Positions 58,461 through 64,000 of a DNA stretch of 64,000 nt are shown piece by piece. The notes beneath the pieces are model-generated. The model did no database searches, was not told where the DNA came from, and worked only from the letters and a program-made list of their open reading frames with translations. The translations under genes and the position numbers were made by a program. Source of the DNA: Poa pratensis (Eukaryota; Streptophyta; Magnoliopsida; Poales; Poaceae); assembly GCA_947311845.1 (NCBI GenBank), contig CAMZMU010000059.1:56034617-56098616 (forward strand), in the 5' to 3' direction. Position 1 is the stretch's first letter. The number at the start of each line of letters is the position of its first letter.

Positions 58461-59208
58461 CCTGGTGTCCTGCTCCTCTTGTGCAGTGATGATGAGTCTT
58501 CAGTTCAGTCACCTTTTGTGCAGTGATGATCATAGTCTTAGTTCAGAGCATGTCACCTTCTGTGCAGTGATGATGACAGTCTTCCGTTCTGACCATGTCG
58601 CCGCCCATTCTTCGTTCAAATGTGCAACTTGCTGTCAAAAATAAGTATACGCAACTGGGTTCACGACTCCTTGTAATGATCCTTCCGACCTCAGCACTGC
58701 ACCTCAGGTGGCTTCAGTGGCGCTAGATGTTTCAGTAGACCTTGCTCTCGATCAAACTGATGCAGTTTCAGTAGAACTTGCTCTCGATCAAACTGATGCA
58801 GTTTCAGTAGACCTTGCTCTCGATCAAACAGATATAGTATTTGAGAACTTACAAGCGTAGGAATAGTTGCCAGCATCGGTTACATAGTCTTGCAAATGTT
58901 TCTTCGTATACTTCAAGAGGATTTTTATCGTGTTTGAAACCAAAATTGTCTGCAGTAGTAAGAGCACAGGTAGTATAGTATAGTATGGATAACGTTTCTC
59001 GGGAGCGTTATTACAGTATTACAAAACAAGCACTACGTTACATATTCTGATGTACTCACTCCTTGTCAGTTACACAGCACCAATACTACTGCAGGGCATG
59101 TAGTGTTACAAGCTACCAAACCTGCATTCACCCCCTCTATAGTTTTACACTCTTTGCTAGTACATGCTACTGGGGAAAGCCATCGCGCACTAAGAGGTGC
59201 TGTTCCAT
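58461..59208. other. Convergent intergenic region between right CXC gene and thioesterase
   Basis: Contains the three-unit minisatellite at about 58480-58610 (GTGCAGTGATGAT...AGTCTT), the 36-bp tandem array, and the 3' UTR of the thioesterase. Confidence 0.5.
58733..58840. repeat. 36-bp tandem repeat, three units
   Basis: GTTTCAGTAGACCTTGCTCT followed by CGATCAAACTGATGCA, repeated three times with one or two changes. The unit is a multiple of three, so the minus strand stays open as repeats of FDREQGLLKLHQ, but no start or gene context supports translation. Absent from the left arm. Confidence 0.95.
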
Positions 59209-61625
59209 TTAGCGAGATCGGTCGACGCTGAGCCTCGAGCTGAGCCACTTGCAGACGTCGTCCATTTCTTCGGGGATAGTGTAGTGCCCCAACCTGCATC
59301 GTGGGAAATGAACCCTTGTTCAATGCTCATATAATCTGGGGAGTAAGGGGGTAAAAGGGGACCGAGTCTGGATGCGAGAGGTGTACCCATTGTAGGATTT
59401 GAAAGTCAGGTACGAGAACCCCGATGACCGAAGAAACTCGGTCGACCTCTCACCATTCCTGTAGGACACGACCTCATCCGCTGCAAGAGTACATTACAGA
59501 ATTCAGTAACAAGCAGTGTAATTCATCTTTTGATTTACTCTAGCAGCCTTCTTCGTTTGGTTGTTACCTCTGCCATGGCTGAGCAGGATGGGCAGGGAGA
59601 GAGCTCTTCTTGCCGCCATGTGTGAGCTCTCCATCTTGCACCTCAGTGTCCTGAATTACCAAGATCATTAGGGTTTGTTACAAGATCAAGAGTGTTTTGG
59701 TAGATGGGTTTCTGCAGTGAGTGGGCAGAGTTGGACCACCTTGAGCAAGGGAGCCAGCCACTCAAGCTGACGACTGCGCTCAGCGTGATTGGGTAGGGGT
59801 TGCCGCTGCTGAATTTACCGAGAGCAAAGCACGCTGCCGAGTGCAGCGCGGCAGCTGCGCCCATGCTGAAACCACCGATCCCAAGCTTCACTGCGTCCAC
59901 AGAATCGTAAAGATGAACAAGGTGAGTAATCAGTTAGATCCAACTGCTGAACTGTCCATGAAATGACACGGTTGATCCTGAGGTTAGTACCATCAGACGG
60001 CTCGGAAGACAGTAGGTTTGCTATGTGTGCAGCTGAGGCATCCAGACCCTCGATGTCGTCCCGACCATCCACCGACGTGTCATCCACATCGAACCCTGTT
60101 CCAGTGCCACAACAATGGTGTTTAGCCCGTTTTTCAAAATTAAACACTCGTAACTTGTGTACAGCACATGATCTTTTTCACAAAATAAACTCGGTTCAAT
60201 CCCCATAGCATTCAAGGAAAGTTCCCAGGTTCCAAGGAAGAAAACACCCACATGCAGTGCAGGGGAATCCGCCGAAAGCGGCGACGGGACGAGTTGCTGC
60301 GGTGGGGCATATCCACTTGATCTACATGAGCAGTAAGCCTCAAGGTGAATAAACTTGGTTGCATGAGAAACGATCTGCCCAAGCTACTGAACCAGACAGG
60401 CTACACTACTGCACTCTGGTTATATTATGATTAAAAGGGTTGAGAATATTACGTCTGAGTTGGGCAATAAGAATGCTTCAAGTACAAAGTATCGATGCTT
60501 ACATTGGGCAAAGGAAGGGAATCCAGGAGCTGTGACCAGCTGAAAATTGCAGAGCAGACAAAAGAAGTTAGAGCACTGTATCAGGAATAGCATTACAGCA
60601 GCAATTGGTGAAGATTCCATTCCAGCGTCTTGCAACAGATTATATAAACTGCACGTGCCGCCTGAAATTACACTCTTAGCCTCCAGCTTTGATTCCTTTT
60701 CGGCTGGGCTATTGTTAGAAAGATACCTAGATCCTTAAAGGTATTACTGTCTTTTCTTTTTCGCAAAAAAGTAATCTTAAGGCTTTTTAGCTTCTTTGCT
60801 CCAGAAGCTAATGCTTTCTTCTACTGCCTAATCACAAGTTATGGCAAGACACGGGATACGAAATTCGGGATCTCGCATGAGCTACCTACACTTGTGCAAT
60901 ATTTATATATCATTAGCCCACATCAAGGAAGTATTTGACATTCCTCCCACTTACTGCATGAAAAGTGAGAGCATATTGGTGTCCTTGAGATGATTGTTAG
61001 GTGTGATGTAGGTGAAGGAAATTATTTACTCTGAGTAAAGCAATACTAGGAATATATGCATGCAAAAAGGAGGCCACTTCAATCATTTCAAGTAAAAAGA
61101 TGCAAGGGAATAAAGCGTTCTGCATCAACATCACTACGATCTACTCAGATCCTCTTTGGTAGACGTGTGTGGTTTCTTGCATCCCTATCACATTGACACA
61201 GATATAGCATGCATGCTGCATGAAAGTGCCATCATTTATGATTTATTGAGTTTGGCTAGGAATTCTGGTATTCAGTTAAGCGAGGTGTGTCAGGTCGATC
61301 CAAGGATCAAAACCAGACGGGTGGCATGTTTAGCTCGTCCTGGAGGGACATCAGCTGAGTAGGTGAAGTTTAAGAAAGAAGTAATACCTTGCGCCATTGT
61401 CACCTAGGCCATGGAGCCACACGATGGTGGCTAGGTGCCGTCCCTTTGGCCTCACCACGTAGCTCCTTCCATACTCGACTCGACGGCCGCCCCTGCCACC
61501 TGAATGGCCATTTGCGATGATCTCAGCATTGATTGTTCAGCGTCCATGGTGCATTAGACTTAGACATGGTCATATCTATGGAGAAGATGAAAATTACCAG
61601 ACGAGCTGCTTCCATAATAGCTCAT
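59209..61625 (-). CDS. Acyl-protein thioesterase-like carboxylesterase
   Basis: Serine hydrolase of the APT/lysophospholipase family, which removes S-linked palmitoyl groups from proteins; cytosolic or membrane-associated. Nine exons: 61625-61598, 61499-61388, 60539-60503, 60321-60252, 60095-59991, 59890-59740, 59650-59568, 59480-59387 and 59293-59209; all GT-AG, all in phase, 254 aa, no corrections needed. Motifs: MSYYGSSSSGGRGG start, ATIVWLHGLGDNGASWSQLL, IKWICPTA, GGFPCTAWFDV, catalytic Ser126 in GIGGFSMGAA, Asp197 in GRADEVVSY and His230 in GLGHYTIPEEMDDVCKWL. Length and triad spacing are normal for the family. The exon 3 region marks the edge of the inverted duplication, so this is the parental, complete copy. 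Confidence 0.93.
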
Positions 61626-64000
61626 GGCTTCTGTTGTCTCTGCAACAAGAGCACTAGGTACTTATGCTTATGAGCTCTAGTGCTAGTATGATCTCAGATG
61701 TAAGGAAGTGCATGAAGTCCACATCCCCATTTGGCTATATTTATAGTGGAAGCCTGAAGCCTTCAAGAAGGGAATATATGTCGAACAATCTATTGAATCT
61801 GCATCAATCACACAACAGTGGTTTTTCGCCACCGTGCTCACTAGGCTGTCATGACAAGAGAATCTGGAACCTGGAAAGCTCTTGGGATTAGCAGGACAAA
61901 AAGATTTTGAAGGCTATTGGTCTAGAAGAAAGAATTTGGCACGATACTTACAGCCTAGACACAGAGACGGTGATGGTGAAACCTACCATTTCATGCAAAG
62001 GTTAAGAGTGCATCTCGCACACAGGTTGATAAGATGCATCTTTAGCAGTGGAGAGGGAACCAAAATATAAAATGTTGCTTCCTCTTCCTTAAATCTTATT
62101 TTACAGCCAACCAAGTATTTCTCTGCTTGTTGCATCGAGTACTAATGCCCACTGTCTTCTTCTGCACGAATTGGCGTGACTCCCATGGTACAAAGTTAAA
62201 TGAAATGGCAAGGAATATAAAGCGTAAGCGAATTTATTTCCTAGACATGAAGCTTTCTTGCAGAACCTCTCACCCCAAGTATCATCAGTTCATGGACTTT
62301 CAGGAAATAATTTCCGATGGTGGAATTTCAGTGCGGAACGAATTGTATACCGCAACTTGCTTCGGTATACCATCAGGCTATAGTGTCAAGGAGTGATTAT
62401 ATTTCCAGGAGTACCTATCAAGGGCCAGTACCAAATCAGCGTGGATGAGGAACCATATCGGGCTGAAATGTGAGTCAACTTGCAGCATAAACGTGGTGCA
62501 CTCTTGACGAAGGTACATATTCTTGAGACATAAGTACACCAACACAAGTGCTTCATATGAAGTAGTTATAGTGACATACACATCATACGGTTAAAATATC
62601 ATGCTGGAACGAATTTAAACTTCAGTATTTTTTGTCTTAAAATGACAAAGTCAGACATGCTTACATTACTTGACAATAGGAATATTTTTTACTGAACAAG
62701 ACAAGAACAATCTTTTTTGTTCACGTTGGTGTGAGCTTCCTCATAACTAACTTATACTTTAGATTCGCTTGGCAGCAAAGGTGGGAACCTTTGCAAAATA
62801 TGCCTAGTTGCTTCAACAATGGAGCGCAGTTGATCCCTTCTCAACGGTGGAAATTCAAGTGGTGTTAAAAAAAATACAAGCATAAATCAACGAAATTTCG
62901 GTAATTTGATACCAGAGTGATGCAAAGGTTTGCATCTGGTTTTTCTGGTGTGCTAACCCACTACATACAGCAGGAATCATATACCATTCCCCATTGCATT
63001 TTCTATGATAGGGATGGGCAATGTGGAGGGGGACAGCTCAAGCTAAAATATGTGATCTATATGCAATTTTTGTCCCTATCTAACATTAGAAGTTTAGAGC
63101 TGCATCGAGGTATTTCAAGAGACTGGTTCATCAGCCACATGATCTAGCTTTTCTTACACTGCAAATCGTAGGCTATCCTTGTGCTCTGCCTAGTCCTAGT
63201 CTCCTAGAAGCCCGCATATTCCTGCTTATTGCATATTTTTCCTCACCTTATGCACATGCTGCTACAAAAGGCGAGGATTTTATAAAGTCAAAAAACATTC
63301 TCGAAAGGTGTCAGATTTGTCGTTTTGAGAAGTATACAGTTAGGGAAGATATGAAAGCAGTAAGAAAATACTCTTCTTAAAACAATATCTACTTCATGCT
63401 ACATTCAGCTTTGTAAATCAGCAAGCTAACTCAAACACTACTCCTGCCAAGAGGAGGATGTACAATAGCAGTGACAACATAAATGTAGTCTACTTGCACT
63501 GTAACACTGATATTTTGCCAAGCAAGCTTCTGATTGAGCATGCAGTTGTGGTACATTTCCCAATTCAGCTCCCACTAGGCCAAATCACTTGGTGGAGATT
63601 ACTCACTGTACAATAAGTCCACATCAAAGCTTGAGACTTGACAGAAGTCAACTTCCAGAATGCGAGAAGGAATGTTGTGAAATGGAAGATTGTAGACACC
63701 TTTGGAACTGTGCCTTTTAAAGTAACTGGGTATTTGCATTTCCGCATGATCATTATTTTATTGGTTGACCTCTCTTGAAATTAACATATATTGCCCTTTG
63801 TACTGTTAGTTGTTGATGTACATTTTACTTTATTTGCAGTATTTTTTGTGTACATGTTTGATTCTACGTTCAGTTTAATCTTTTGAAAAGCATACTCGAA
63901 GAGAAAAAAATTAGAGATGCAAAAGGTCAGCATGCTACAGAATATAACCTATGATCAACCTTAGGTAATGGGGAAAAAACGAAGGCATTGTTTATCTCTC
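61626..64000. other. Upstream region of the thioesterase and right flank
   Basis: 61626-61700 should hold the 5' UTR of the thioesterase. The rest is AT-rich with only short frames; no gene, RNA or complete mobile element recognised. Confidence 0.4.

Larger units (their letters stand above)
54985..60520 (-). repeat. Large inverted duplication, right arm
   Basis: Reverse complement of 36270-42615 (see that entry). Its outer end falls at exon 3 of the intact thioesterase gene, so the first two exons of that gene are outside the duplicated DNA. Arm-specific differences: a LINE fragment at 55258-55903 and a 36-bp tandem repeat at 58733-58840. Confidence 0.92.

Noticed and set aside
58691..58876. 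61-codon minus-strand frame made of FDREQGLLKLHQ repeats
   Set aside because: It results from a 36-bp tandem repeat whose length is a multiple of three; no promoter or conservation supports a peptide.
1..64000. Search for CRISPR arrays, bacterial operons, organellar insertions and rRNA genes
   Set aside because: None found. Regularly spaced repeats here are minisatellites and inverted plant elements without spacer-repeat structure.

Overview
The window is nuclear DNA from a grass, most likely a Triticeae species (wheat, barley, rye or Aegilops group). Evidence: intron-rich genes with GT-AG boundaries, GC-rich monocot-type first exons, many Stowaway/mariner miniature elements with TA target duplications and CTCCCTCCGTTC-type ends, LINE fragments, a tRNA-derived SINE and a miniature LTR element (TRIM). 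There are no bacterial, organellar or CRISPR features.

Layout. 0-2.6 kb: non-genic, with a Tourist-like and a Stowaway-like element. 2.66-7.59 kb (+): AR401/EEF1AKMT2-type lysine methyltransferase, 7 exons. 10.46-13.57 kb (-): TTL-type TPR-thioredoxin-fold protein, 7 exons. 13.8-25.7 kb: a long gene-poor stretch with SINE, LINE and MITE insertions. 25.76-27.55 kb (-): a plant coiled-coil protein of unknown function. 28.0-31.5 kb: a composite repeat, namely a hairpin with about 850-bp arms flanked by direct repeats. 31.5-36.1 kb: nested mobile elements. 36.27-42.6 kb and 55.0-60.5 kb: two arms of a large inverted duplication. Each arm carries a CXC-domain gene and an acyl-protein thioesterase sequence in convergent order. 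The 12.4-kb spacer holds a PHD/RING protein gene (43.9-50.3 kb, -) and a NUMOD3-motif gene (51.3-53.3 kb, -). The thioesterase is intact only in the right arm (59.2-61.6 kb, -); the left copy is a truncated pseudogene that also contains a fragment resembling the meiotic axis protein ASY3/PAIR3. Both CXC copies are open, but only the left one ends with a DLNELP (EAR-type) motif.

Caveat on sequence quality: four otherwise well-conserved genes need eight single-base corrections to read through. All eight are one-base losses and several sit in homopolymer runs. Consensus errors are the simplest explanation, so I annotate these as genes rather than pseudogenes. The genes do not form one pathway; the main unity of the right half is the inverted segmental duplication.
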